From the NCBI GenBank assembly GCA_016705575.1, contig JADIXX010000006.1, positions 124,001 through 188,000 on the forward strand: 64,000 nucleotides of DNA, written 5' to 3'. The notes under the pieces were generated by a model, which saw only the letters and a list, made by a program, of their open reading frames with translations, searched no databases and was not told the DNA's origin. Position 1 is the first letter of the stretch. Each line of letters begins with the position of its first letter. Below are positions 11,720 through 20,857 of this stretch, in pieces. The translations under genes were made by a program, and so were the position numbers. This DNA is from Candidatus Aalborgicola defluviihabitans (GTDB lineage Bacteria; Pseudomonadota; Gammaproteobacteria; Burkholderiales; Burkholderiaceae_C).

Positions 11720-13018
11720 ATGCAACGCGAATCCAACCTTAAAAACGCCGCCCTAATGGCCCGCCGCCAAGCCGCCCTACCCAAGGGCTTGGGCCAAACC
11801 TTTGAAATTTTTGTGGACCGTGCCGAAAACGCCGAGGTCTGGGACGTGGAAGGCCGCCGCTACATCGACTTTGCCGGCGGCATTGCCGTGCTCAACACCG
11901 GGCACCGCAACCCGGTTCTGGTCCAGGCCATCACCGAACAACTGGGCCGCTTTACCCACACCTGCTTCCAGGTGTTGGCCTACGAGCCCTATGTGGAACT
12001 GGCCGAGCGGCTCAACGCTCTGGCACCGGGCAATTTCCCCAAGAAGAGCTTTTTTATGACCACTGGCGCAGAAGCTGTGGAAAACGCTATCAAAGTGGCT
12101 CGCGCCTACACCAAACGTTCCGGCGTGATCGCCTTTGGCGGCGGCTTCCATGGCCGCACCATGATGGGAATGGCACTCACCGGCAAGGTGGCCCCTTACA
12201 AGGCGGGCTTTGGTCCGTTCCCGGCCGAGGTGTACCACGCCAAGTTCCCTTGCGCCCAGCACGGTGTGAGCGTGGACGATGCCATTGCTTCCATTGAAGC
12301 CCTGTTCAAGTACGACGTGGAACCGAGTCGCGTGGCGGCCATCATTCTGGAACCGGTGCAAGGCGAAGGCGGCTTCTACATTGCGCCGCCCGATTTCGCC
12401 CGCCGTCTGCGCGCCCTGTGTGACCAACACGGCATTGTGTTGATTGCTGACGAGGTACAAACCGGTGCCGGGCGCACTGGCACCTTCCTGGCGTGCGAAC
12501 AGTGGGATGTGGCGCCCGATGTGATCACCATGGCGAAATCGCTGGCCGGTGGCATGCCCCTGGCGGCCATCATCGGAAAGGCCGAGATCATGGACGCTGC
12601 AGCGGTGGGTGGCCTGGGCGGCACCTATGCGGGTAACCCGCTGGCCTGTGCCTCGGCGCTGGCGGTACTGGATGTGTTTCAAAAGGACAATCTTCTGCAA
12701 CGCAGCCGCGATCTGGGCGAGCGCCTGATGGCCAACCTGAAAACACTGGCCGCCAAGAACAACGCCGTGGGCGACGTGCGCGGCCTGGGTTCCATGGTGG
12801 CCATTGAGCTGTGTAAAAACGGTGACCTGCACCAGCCCGATGCCGATTTGACCAAGCGCTTGTGCGCCCAGGCTATTCAGCGTGGCCTGGTGTTGCTGTC
12901 TTGCGGCACGTACAGTAACGTCATCCGCATTTTGGTGCCATTGACGGCCAGCGATGCACTGGTCGACGAAGGCCTGGCCATCATCGAAGCATCCCTGGCT
13001 GCGGCACAGGCTGCGTAA
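11720..13018 (+). CDS. gabT: 4-aminobutyrate aminotransferase
   Basis: It transfers the amino group of GABA to 2-oxoglutarate, giving succinate semialdehyde and glutamate. This is a 432-residue class III aminotransferase: IDFAGGIAVLNTGHRNP near the N-terminus, TTGAEAVENA for phosphate contacts, LIADEVQTG for the PLP ring, and PLP lysine 273 in MAKSLAGGMPL. The length is normal and the frame intact. It is the first gene of a run of seven on the plus strand; the ABC ATPase begins 23 bases later. gabD, the next enzyme of the GABA shunt, closes the run. Confidence 0.93.
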   Translation: MQRESNLKNAALMARRQAALPKGLGQTFEIFVDRAENAEVWDVEGRRYIDFAGGIAVLNTGHRNPVLVQAITEQLGRFTHTCFQVLAYEPYVELAERLNALAPGNFPKKSFFMTTGAEAVENAIKVARAYTKRSGVIAFGGGFHGRTMMGMALTGKVAPYKAGFGPFPAEVYHAKFPCAQHGVSVDDAIASIEALFKYDVEPSRVAAIILEPVQGEGGFYIAPPDFARRLRALCDQHGIVLIADEVQTGAGRTGTFLACEQWDVAPDVITMAKSLAGGMPLAAIIGKAEIMDAAAVGGLGGTYAGNPLACASALAVLDVFQKDNLLQRSRDLGERLMANLKTLAAKNNAVGDVRGLGSMVAIELCKNGDLHQPDADLTKRLCAQAIQRGLVLLSCGTYSNVIRILVPLTASDALVDEGLAIIEASLAAAQAA

Positions 13019-13041
13019 TTTCACCCCTGAAACGGATAGCC

Positions 13042-14124
13042 ATGGCCACCAATTCCCTTGTAAAGTTTGCGGGGGTTCAGAAGACCTACGACGGCATTGC
13101 CCTCGTGGTGCGTGACCTGAACCTGGACATCCAGAGCGGCGAGTTTCTCTCGCTGCTCGGGCCCTCGGGCTCGGGCAAGACCACCACACTCATGATGCTG
13201 GCCGGATTCGAGTCACCCACAGCCGGGGAGATCTTTCTGAGTGGTGCCTCCATCACGCGCACCCCACCACACAAGCGCAACTTTGGTATGGTTTTCCAGA
13301 ACTATGCCCTGTTCCCGCACATGACCGTGGCCGAGAACGTGGCCTATCCGTTGATGGTGCGCAAGAACCTGGCCGCTGACCGCGATGCCAAGGTCAAACG
13401 GGCGCTGGAGATGGTGCAAATGGGAGGCATGGGCAGCCGCTATCCGGGTCAGATGTCGGGTGGCCAACAGCAACGCGTGGCACTGGCCCGCGCCCTGGTA
13501 TTTGACCCCCAATTGGTGCTGATGGACGAACCACTCGGCGCACTGGACAAGCAGTTGCGCGAACACATGCAGATCGAACTGAAAGAGTTGCACCGCCAGT
13601 TGGGGTTGACCTTTGTGTACGTGACCCACGACCAGTCCGAGGCGCTGACCATGTCCGACCGTGTGGCCGTGTTCAGCGACGGCGCCATTCAGCAAATCGA
13701 CGTGGTGACTGCGTTGTACGAAGCGCCAGCCAACCGTTTTGTGGCCAACTTCGTGGGCGACAACACGGTCTTCAACGGCACCGTCACCACCACTGTGAAT
13801 GACCGCTGCGAGGTGCGCCTGCCCTGCGGCACCCAATTGCAAGGGCTCAACGTGAATGGCGTGCACACCGGCACGGCCGTTCAGGCCTGCTTGCGCCCCG
13901 AGCGCATTGTGGTTCACACCGTGGACGAGAAGCCCTGCGACAACAGCATCCGCGCCGTGCTCAATGACGTGATCTATTTTGGCGACCACCTGCGACTGCG
14001 TTGCGCGCTGATGGACCAGGTACAGGCCACCGTGAAGATTCCCCTGTCCAGTATTGAAGTGCCGCAATCAGGGCAAGCCCTGTGGCTGCACTTGCCACCC
14101 GAGCATCTGCGTGTCTACCGCTGA
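13042..14124 (+). CDS. Polyamine-type ABC transporter ATP-binding protein (PotA-like)
   Basis: This 360-residue ATPase energises the importer encoded by the next three genes. Walker A is GPSGSGKTT, the signature is MSGGQQQR, Walker B is LVLMDEPLGALD, and the switch histidine is in VYVTHDQSEALTMSD. After residue 240 comes a TOBE-type regulatory domain (NTVFNGTV, LRPERI), as in PotA. Spermidine/putrescine-family transporters are the closest match. The pathway context suggests 4-guanidinobutyrate, GABA or putrescine as substrate, which is inference. Confidence 0.9.
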   Translation: MATNSLVKFAGVQKTYDGIALVVRDLNLDIQSGEFLSLLGPSGSGKTTTLMMLAGFESPTAGEIFLSGASITRTPPHKRNFGMVFQNYALFPHMTVAENVAYPLMVRKNLAADRDAKVKRALEMVQMGGMGSRYPGQMSGGQQQRVALARALVFDPQLVLMDEPLGALDKQLREHMQIELKELHRQLGLTFVYVTHDQSEALTMSDRVAVFSDGAIQQIDVVTALYEAPANRFVANFVGDNTVFNGTVTTTVNDRCEVRLPCGTQLQGLNVNGVHTGTAVQACLRPERIVVHTVDEKPCDNSIRAVLNDVIYFGDHLRLRCALMDQVQATVKIPLSSIEVPQSGQALWLHLPPEHLRVYR

Positions 14125-14176
14125 CGCGCCTGCAAATCCCAGCAACGTTATTCATAATTTCCCCCGGAGACAAACC

Positions 14177-15208
14177 ATGAAACTCAAACCCATCGTCGTT
14201 GCAGCCACGCTGCTGACGTCCCTTGCCGCCTTCGCACAAACCCAGATCACCGTGGTGAACTTTGGTGGCGCAAATGGCAATGCCCAGAAGAAGGCGTACT
14301 TTGAGCCGTATGAGAAGGCGTCTGGCAACAAGATCGTCAGCGTGGAGTACAACGGCGAGCAGGCCAAGATCAAGGCCATGGTGGAATCCAAAAACACCAC
14401 CTGGGATGTTGTGGAAGTGGAAAGCCCGGACGTGACCCGTGGCTGCGACGAAGGCCTGTTTGAGAAGTTGGACTACAGCAAGATTGGCAACAAGGCCGAC
14501 TTCCTTCCCGTAGCGGTGCACGAATGCGGTCTGGGTGCCTTTGTCTGGTCCACCGTGATGGCCTACAACGCCGACAAACTGAAGACTGCTCCCGTGACCT
14601 GGGCTGACTTTTGGGATACCAAAAAATTCCCCGGCAAGCGCGGCATGCGCAAAGGCGCCCGCTACAACCTGGAATTTGCCTTGATGGCCGACGGCGTCGC
14701 CGTGCAGGATGTCTACAAGGTGCTGGGCACCAAGGAAGGCGCCGAGCGCGCCTTCAAGAAGATGACCGAACTGAAATCCAGCATCCAGTGGTGGGAAGCC
14801 GGCGCGCAGCCGCCCCAGTTCCTGGTGGCAGGCGATGTGGCCCTGACCACGGTGTACAACGGCCGTATCGACGCTGCACAACGCGAAGGCAAGAACCTCG
14901 CTATTACCTGGACCGGCGGCATTTATGACCTGGACTACTGGGTCATGCCCAAGGGCGGCAAGAACCGTGAAGCGGCGCTGAAGTACATCTCCATGGCGGC
15001 CAGCGCCAACGAGCAAAGCGAATACGCCAAGCTGATTTCCTACGGACCAACCAACACCAAGGCCCTGGCCAAACTGGACGCCAAGACACTGGCTCTGTTG
15101 CCCACATCACCAGCCAACTCCAAGACCGCACTGCAATTCAACGTAGGCTTTTGGGCTGACCAGGGCGAGGCGCTGGAAAAGCGCTTTGCCGCCTGGGCTG
15201 CCCAGTGA
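14177..15208 (+). CDS. Periplasmic polyamine-type substrate-binding protein (PotD-like)
   Basis: This is a 343-residue extracellular solute-binding protein with a clear Sec signal peptide (MKLKPIVVAATLLTSLAAFA, cleavage before QTQITVV). ATG 14177 follows a CGGAGA ribosome site; the longer frame beginning at 14054 lacks a signal peptide. The domain includes VEYNGEQAKIKAMVES and WDVVEVESPDVTRGC, characteristic of PotD/PotF-like proteins. It feeds the two permeases encoded immediately downstream. Confidence 0.9.
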   Translation: MKLKPIVVAATLLTSLAAFAQTQITVVNFGGANGNAQKKAYFEPYEKASGNKIVSVEYNGEQAKIKAMVESKNTTWDVVEVESPDVTRGCDEGLFEKLDYSKIGNKADFLPVAVHECGLGAFVWSTVMAYNADKLKTAPVTWADFWDTKKFPGKRGMRKGARYNLEFALMADGVAVQDVYKVLGTKEGAERAFKKMTELKSSIQWWEAGAQPPQFLVAGDVALTTVYNGRIDAAQREGKNLAITWTGGIYDLDYWVMPKGGKNREAALKYISMAASANEQSEYAKLISYGPTNTKALAKLDAKTLALLPTSPANSKTALQFNVGFWADQGEALEKRFAAWAAQ

Positions 15209-15237
15209 TGTGAGCTGAATACGAGATCGCGAAGACC

Positions 15238-16511
15238 ATGACGTCCACGACCGCCCTGCCCGCCTCTGCCGTTGTGCCCTCGGCTGGCACATTGCCCGCC
15301 AATTTGGCGAGCCAGTTGAAACGGGCCGAGCGCCGCAAACGTCTCTTCTCGATCTCGCTCACCCTGCCCTTGCTGGTGTTTTTGGTGGTCATCTTCATCG
15401 TTCCCATTGGCGCGCTGCTGATTCGCGCCGTGGAAAACCCGGAGGTGGCCAACACCCTGGGGCGTACCGGTGCCGCACTGGCACAGTGGGACCGTAAGTC
15501 TGCGCCGCCAGATACGGCTTATGCATCTTTGGCGCAGGACCTGGCCGGTATCCAGGAGCAATCTGACGCCGGTGCCCTGGCGCGTCGGCTCAACAGCGAA
15601 ATCAGCGGTGCGCGATCGTTGGTGATGAAAACCTACCGTGCCATGCCACTTGCCAGCGGGCTTACCGCACCCCAGGTGCACCAGAGCTTGGTAGAAATCG
15701 ATCCGCGTTGGGACGACATCACCTACTGGCAGGCCATCGCCAAAAACAGCGCGCGCTGGACACCAGACTACCTGCTGGCCGCCGTGGACTTGCAGCGCAA
15801 CGCCCAAGGCTCCATCGAACGCGTGCCCCCTGACGCCGCCGCCTTTGGCCGCATTTTGCTGCGCACCTTCGAGATCAGCGCCGTGGTCACCCTGTTTTGT
15901 TTGCTGCTGGGTTACCCGCTGGCCTATTGGCTCTCCACGCTGTCGGCTCGCAAGGCCAATATGCTGATGATTCTGGTGCTGGTGCCGTTTTGGACCTCTA
16001 TTTTGGTGCGCGTGGCCGCCTGGATCGTGCTGCTGCAATCCAACGGGCTGGTGAACCGCGCGTTGATGGGCATCGGGGTGATCGACGAACCACTGCCCCT
16101 GCTGTTCAACCGCCTGGGCGTGATCATTGCCATGGTGCACATTCTGTTGCCCTTCATGATTTTGCCGCTGTACAGCGTGATGAAAACCGTACCGCAAACC
16201 TATCTGCGCGCCGCCGTGTCGCTGGGCAGCGCGCCGCTGGCAGCGTTCTTCAAGGTGTATGTGCCGCAAACCTACCCCGGCGTGGGCGCGGGCGGCCTGC
16301 TGGTATTCATCCTGAGCATCGGCTACTACGTCACGCCAGCCCTGTTGGGGGCGCCGACGACCAGATGTTGAGCTACTACGTTGCACAGTACACCAACGTC
16401 ACCGTCAACTGGGGCATGGCTTGTGCCTTGGGTGCGGTCCTGCTGTTCACCACGCTGGCCCTGTACGGTGTGTACCGCAAGGTGGTCAAGTCGGAATTGA
16501 GCCTAGGGTAA
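15238..16511 (+). CDS. Polyamine-type ABC transporter permease 1 (PotB-like, one frameshift)
   Basis: This inner-membrane permease has an N-terminal TM segment around residues 38-60, then an unusually long periplasmic stretch of about 130 residues, then the MetI-type TM domain (RTFEISAVVTLFCLLLGYPLAYWL) and the EAA-like loop near SLGSAPLAAFFKVYVPQTYPG. A five-G run at 16347-16351 appears one base short. Adding one G turns LLGAPTTRC-stop into LLGGADDQMLSYYVAQYTN and extends the protein to 424 residues, ending at 16511. Without correction the last TM helix is lost. Confidence 0.88.
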
Positions 16512-16532
16512 TTGAACGAGGACTATGCCCAA

Positions 16533-17357
16533 ATGTTGAACGCTTTCTTCCCCGTTTTCCCCGCCTACGCCACCTGGCTCGACAAGCTGGGCTGGTACGC
16601 ACTGCGCCTCGTGTGCGTGGGTGTGCTGATGTTTCTGTTGTTGCCCATTTTGGTCATCATCCCGCTGTCGTTTAGCAACAGCACATTTCTGTCGTACCCC
16701 ATACCCGGCTGGTCGATGCGGTGGTACGACAACCTGTTCTCGTCGGACGACTGGGCTCGCGCCACCCGCAACAGTTTTATCGTCGCCCCACTGGCCACGC
16801 TGCTGGCAACGGTGCTGGGCACCATGGCGGCGGTCGGTCTGGCTCGCGTCAACTTTTTGGGCAAAAGCACACTCATGAGTCTGCTGATCTCGCCCATGGT
16901 GGTTCCCATTGTGGTGGTGGGGGTCAGTACCTATTTGTTCTTTGCCAAGATCGGCTTGGCCGATACCTACACCGGCCTGGTCCTGGTACACGCCGCCTTG
17001 GGTGCACCTTTTGTGTTGACCACCGTGCTGGCCACCTTGCAGGGCTTTAACCACAACCTGGTGCGCGCATCCCTGAGCCTGGGCGCCGGGCCGCTGGAGA
17101 CCTTCTTTCGCATCACACTGCCCATCATTGCGCCGGGGGTCATCTCGGGTGCGCTGTTTGCATTTGCCACGTCGTTTGACGAAGTGGTGGTGACACTGTT
17201 CATTGCCGGCCCCACCCAGGTGACGCTGCCGCGCCAGATGTTCACCGGCATCCGCGAAAATATTTCGCCCACCATTGCCGCCGTCGCCACCCTGCTGATC
17301 ATCTTCACCACGCTGTTGATGCTGGGCCTGGAGTGGCTGCGTGGACGCCGCCGCTGA
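16533..17357 (+). CDS. Polyamine-type ABC transporter permease 2 (PotC-like)
   Basis: This is a second MetI-fold permease of about 274 residues with six predicted TM helices. The EAA loop is at RASLSLGAGPLETFFRITLPIIAPG, and the C-terminal helix ends LEWLRGRRR. ATG 16533 is preferred, with GAGG at 16518-16521 upstream; an in-frame TTG at 16512, directly after the previous stop, is the alternative. It pairs with the preceding permease, and the ureohydrolase starts 19 bases downstream. Confidence 0.88.
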   Translation: MLNAFFPVFPAYATWLDKLGWYALRLVCVGVLMFLLLPILVIIPLSFSNSTFLSYPIPGWSMRWYDNLFSSDDWARATRNSFIVAPLATLLATVLGTMAAVGLARVNFLGKSTLMSLLISPMVVPIVVVGVSTYLFFAKIGLADTYTGLVLVHAALGAPFVLTTVLATLQGFNHNLVRASLSLGAGPLETFFRITLPIIAPGVISGALFAFATSFDEVVVTLFIAGPTQVTLPRQMFTGIRENISPTIAAVATLLIIFTTLLMLGLEWLRGRRR

Positions 17358-17376
17358 AACGCTGCAAGGAGTTCAC

Positions 17377-18324
17377 ATGCCCATGAAGAACCAACCCCTT
17401 TCGGGTAACGCCATGCCACGTTTTGGTGGTATCGCCAGCATGATGCGCCTGCCAGTGGTCAGCTCCGCACAGGGACTGGACGTGGCATTTATCGGCATCC
17501 CGCTGGATACGGGAACCTCGCACCGACCAGGCGCACGCTTCGGTCCGCGTCAGATCCGGGCCGAATCCAGCCTGCTGCGGCCCTACAACATGGCCACGGG
17601 TGCCGCCCCGTTTGACGCGTTGCAAGTGGCTGACCTGGGTGATGTGCCGATCAACACCTATTCACTGACAAAGTCGCTGCCCATCATCACCGACTTCTAC
17701 GATGAGGTCCTGGCCAGCGACTGCATTCCGCTCACGCTGGGTGGCGACCACACCATTGCCCTGCCCATCTTGCGCGCCATGGCCGCCAAGCACGGCCCGG
17801 TGGCCCTGGTGCACGTGGATGCCCATGCCGACGTCAACGAGGACATGTTTGGCGAGTCCATTGCCCATGGAACGCCCTTTCGCCGGGCAGTAGAAGAGAA
17901 CCTTCTGGTCTGCGACAAGGTGTTCCAGATCGGTCTGCGCGGCACCGGGTATGCGTCGGATGACTTTGACTGGCCACGCAGCCAGGGCTTCACCATCGTA
18001 CCGGCGCACGAGGTCTGGTACCAGTCCCTGGCGCCGTTCATGGCTCAGGTGCGCGAACGCATTGGCAACACGCCCTGCTACCTCAGCTTTGATATCGATG
18101 GCATCGACCCGGCCTACGCCGGCGGCACCGGCACGCCCGAGATCGGCGGGCTGAGCGTGCCGCAGGCGCTGGAGATCGTGCGCGGCTGCCGTGGGCTTAA
18201 TATCGTGGGTGCGGACTTGGTGGAGGTGTCACCGCCCTACGACCCGTCGGGCAACACCGCGCTGTTGGGTGCCAACCTGCTGTTTGAGATGTTGTGCGTC
18301 CTGCCCGGAGTACTCATCCGCTAA
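17377..18324 (+). CDS. Ureohydrolase: probable guanidinobutyrase (agmatinase family)
   Basis: This 315-residue arginase-superfamily enzyme hydrolyses a guanidino group to an amine plus urea. Manganese ligands are visible in LGGDHTI, DAHADVNED and SFDIDGIDPAYAGG. ATG 17377 follows AAGGAG, so the GTG at 17341 is not used. The N-terminus MPRFGGIASMMRLP and RPYNMATGAAPFD resemble what I know of Pseudomonas guanidinobutyrase (GbuA). The context of gabT and gabD, without a putrescine transaminase, favours 4-guanidinobutyrate to GABA over agmatine to putrescine. Agmatinase remains possible. Confidence 0.85.
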   Translation: MPMKNQPLSGNAMPRFGGIASMMRLPVVSSAQGLDVAFIGIPLDTGTSHRPGARFGPRQIRAESSLLRPYNMATGAAPFDALQVADLGDVPINTYSLTKSLPIITDFYDEVLASDCIPLTLGGDHTIALPILRAMAAKHGPVALVHVDAHADVNEDMFGESIAHGTPFRRAVEENLLVCDKVFQIGLRGTGYASDDFDWPRSQGFTIVPAHEVWYQSLAPFMAQVRERIGNTPCYLSFDIDGIDPAYAGGTGTPEIGGLSVPQALEIVRGCRGLNIVGADLVEVSPPYDPSGNTALLGANLLFEMLCVLPGVLIR

Positions 18325-18335
18325 GTTGTTACCGT

Positions 18336-18386
18336 ATAGCAACTGTTTTAATAGCTAACTACGCTTATTCGACGAGGGCCAGAGCC
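18336..18386 (+). repeat. Dispersed intergenic repeat R1, copy 2
   Basis: It contains AATAGCTAACTACGCTTATTCG followed closely by the core variant CGAGGGCCAGAG, between the ureohydrolase and gabD. It lies inside the presumed operon and may affect transcript processing or read-through. Confidence 0.65.
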
Positions 18387-18415
18387 CTATTTTTCTTATA
18401 CGATTAGGAGTTTTC

Positions 18416-19901
18416 ATGTCTGCATCGCCTCTCTCCCTGCTCAAGGACCCGAGCCTCCTCAAGACCGACGCCCTGATCAACGGCCAGTGGCTCAAGGGTG
18501 CCAGCCGCTTTGACGTGCTGGACCCGGCCACCGGCCAAAAACTGGCCGACGTGGCCAACCTGACCGCTGCCGATGCGCAAGCCGCCATTGCCGCCGCCAA
18601 CGCCGCCTGGCCAGCCTGGAAGGCCAAGACCGCCAAAGAGCGCTCCACCATTTTGCGCAAGTGGTTTGACCTGTTGATGGCCAACCAGGAAGACCTGGGC
18701 CGCATTCTGACTGCCGAACAAGGCAAGCCTTTTGCAGAAGCCAAAGGCGAGATCGCCTACGGCGCCAGCTTTGTCGAGTGGTTTGCCGAAGAGGCCAAAC
18801 GCCTCAACGGCGAAACACTGCCCCAGTTTGACAACAACCGCCGCCTGATGGTCTTGAAGCAACCCATTGGCGTGTGCGCGGCCATCACGCCCTGGAACTT
18901 CCCGCTGGCCATGATCACCCGCAAGGTGGCTCCTGCCCTGGCCGCCGGTTGCCCGGTCATCATCAAGCCCGCCGAGCTGACACCGTTGACCGCGCTGGCA
19001 GCGGCCGAGTTGGCCATCCGCGCGGGCATTCCCGCTGGCGTGCTCAACATGCTCTGCGCCGACAGCGCCAATTCCATCGCCATCGGCAAGGTGCTGTGCG
19101 AAAGCGATGTGGTGCGCCACATCAGCTTCACCGGCTCCACCGAAGTGGGCCGCATCCTGATGGCGCAGAGTGCGCCTACGGTCAAAAAGTTGTCGTTAGA
19201 GCTGGGTGGCAACGCGCCTTTCATTGTGTTTGACGATGCCGATATTGACAGCGCGGTCGAAGGTGCCTTTGCCAGCAAGTACCGCAACGCTGGCCAAACC
19301 TGCGTCTGCTCCAACCGCTTCTATGTGCAGGAAGGCGTGTATGACCAGTTTGTGGAGAAGTTCGCGGCCAAGGTGCGCACCGCCAAGGTCGGCAACGGCT
19401 TTGAAGACGGCGTCAACCAGGGCCCGCTGATTGAGGAAGCCGCGCTGGAAAAAGTGCAGCGCCATGTGGACGACGCACTGGCCAAGGGTGGCCGTGTGCT
19501 GGTGGGCGGCAAGCGCCTCTCTGCCATAGGCTCGGGCCAGTTCTTTGAGCCCACGCTGGTGGCCGACGCCACACCCGACATGCTGTGCGCCAAGGAAGAA
19601 ACCTTTGGCCCGTTTGCGCCAGTGTTCAAGTTCCACAACTGAACAAGAGGCCATTGATGCGGCCAACAATACCGAGTTCGGGCTGGCCAGCTACTTCTAC
19701 AGCCGCGACATCGGGCGCATCTACCGCGTGGGCGAGGCGCTGGAGTACGGCATGGTGGGCATCAACGTGGGCATTCTGGCCACCGAGCACGTGCCCTTTG
19801 GCGGCGTCAAGCAATCCGGCCTGGGCCGCGAAGGCTCGCACTTTGGCATGGATGACTATGTGGAGATCAAGTACCTCTGTATTGGAGATATTCAACGCTA
19901 G
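18416..19901 (+). CDS. gabD: Succinate-semialdehyde dehydrogenase (one frameshift)
   Basis: It oxidises succinate semialdehyde to succinate with NADP+, completing the GABA shunt. This is an aldehyde dehydrogenase fold: TPWNFPLAMITRK, FTGSTEVGR in the cofactor site, catalytic Glu in ELGGNAPFIV and catalytic Cys in NAGQTCVCSNR. The frame breaks at CC 19633-19634. Removing one C turns FKFHN-stop into FKFTTEQEAIDAANNTEFGL and carries the protein to the family C-terminus (PFGGVKQSGLGREG) and a 494-residue length. An AGGAG ribosome site precedes ATG 18416. tRNA-Gly begins 12 bases after the stop. Confidence 0.92.
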
Positions 19902-19913
19902 AATTCACCCAAT

Positions 19914-19987
19914 GCGGGCGTCGTTCAATGGTAGGACTCTTGCTTCCCAAGCAAATAACGTGGGTTCGATTCCCATCGCCCGCTCCA
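19914..19987 (+). tRNA. tRNA-Gly (anticodon CCC), CCA encoded
   Basis: The acceptor stem GCGGGCG pairs with CGCCCGC, followed by TCCA. The D arm GTTC-AATGGTA-GGAC has one G-T wobble. The anticodon loop TTCCCAA is closed by a CTTGC/GCAAA stem with a C-A mismatch at the outer pair. The T arm has GTGGG/CCCAT around TTCGATT. The CCC anticodon reads GGG. It lies directly after gabD. Confidence 0.95.
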
Positions 19988-20028
19988 AGCCGTTCATGTC
20001 AACGGCTTCAATCTATGGAGATGATCTT

Positions 20029-20283
20029 TTGTCCTATCGCCCACTCATCCTGATCGCCTGTCTACTGGCGCTGGTTGCCTGCAGCAAGGTCAACCAGGAC
20101 AATTACGCCAAGCTGCAATTTGGCATGGCTAAAAGCGATGTCGAAGCTCTGCTGGGCGCGCCTAAAGAGTGTTCGGGCGCGCTGGGCATGGCTAGTTGCA
20201 TCTGGGGCAATGAGGCACAGACCATCAGCGTGCAGTATGCGGGTGACAAAGTCATCTTGTTTTCCGGCAAAGGCCTGAAGTAG
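20029..20283 (+). CDS. Small lipoprotein, SmpA/BamE-like fold (DUF3862 type)
   Basis: This short protein has a lipoprotein signal (LILIACLLALVAC, cysteine about residue 18). A single domain follows, with YAKLQFGMAKSDVEALLGAP, the pattern of BamE-like/DUF3862 domains, and a C-terminal SVQYAGDKVILFSGKGL strand region. TTG 20029 with GGAG at 20017-20020 is chosen and gives 84 residues. The in-frame ATG 19996 lacks a ribosome site and would lengthen the signal region. It is probably anchored facing the periplasm; the function is unknown. Confidence 0.7.
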   Translation: MSYRPLILIACLLALVACSKVNQDNYAKLQFGMAKSDVEALLGAPKECSGALGMASCIWGNEAQTISVQYAGDKVILFSGKGLK

Positions 20284-20298
20284 CCGGATCGATCCGAT

Positions 20299-20730
20299 CT
20301 AGTCCCGATTACCTTTGCCGTGGCCTCGCCCACGGTCATGGTCATCGCGGTCATGGCCGCGGTCATTGTCCCGGTAACCACGCCTCTGGTAACCACGGCG
20401 TTCTTCGTAGCGTTCCCGCACCCATTGCTCCTGCACAAAGTAAACCGGCTGGCCGCAGGCGTTGTAGCGCGCGCAGTGCTGGGCCCAGTTCTTCTGGTGC
20501 CCGGGTGGTACATACAAATAGATGGGTTGCTGGTACACCGCGATAGGCGACTGCCGAATCACCATCGGTTGCGGATAGATCAATCGCGGTTGGGGAAAAC
20601 CGCCAATGTCAATGCGGCCATACACACCCGGCTGATTGATGCCGATGGACATGCCTACTGAGGTTTGCGCCAGCGCCAGCGCTGGCACCAGGGAGCCGGC
20701 CATCAGCGCCAAAACCACAAATTTCTTCAT
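20299..20730 (-). CDS. Exported hypothetical protein with basic, Arg/Asp/His-rich tail
   Basis: This 143-residue protein has a signal peptide (MKKFVVLALMAGSLVPALALAQ). A Pro/Tyr-rich middle follows (YPQPMVIRQSPIAVYQQPIYLYVPPGHQ), then a segment with two cysteines (HCARYNACGQPVYF). The tail after residue 110 is strongly charged and rich in Arg, Asp, Gly and His. I do not recognise a function. The composition suggests a periplasmic or surface-associated protein. It is convergent with the small lipoprotein gene. Confidence 0.75.
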   Translation of the reverse strand: MKKFVVLALMAGSLVPALALAQTSVGMSIGINQPGVYGRIDIGGFPQPRLIYPQPMVIRQSPIAVYQQPIYLYVPPGHQKNWAQHCARYNACGQPVYFVQEQWVRERYEERRGYQRRGYRDNDRGHDRDDHDRGRGHGKGNRD

Positions 20731-20857
20731 CTCGTTTCTCCAGTAGAGTGAGTCTACTTAACGTCCGCACCTGCCTGCGCGACGACCCGCCAGAGAATTT
20801 GAGGTAACCAAAGGTAGCCAAGCCGCCATTGACCCAGTCACGGTGGGTGCGTGGCTG

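Noticed and set aside
11777..13189. 470-codon minus-strand open frame opposite gabT
   Set aside because: Spans gabT and the next gene start on the other strand; no domain and atypical composition.
15040..16386. 448-codon minus-strand open frame opposite the PotB-like permease
   Set aside because: Gln/Arg/His-rich shadow of a membrane-protein gene; no motif.
20731..20857. Possible small gene between the exported protein and the binding-protein gene
   Set aside because: No start with a ribosome site and no conserved-looking peptide.
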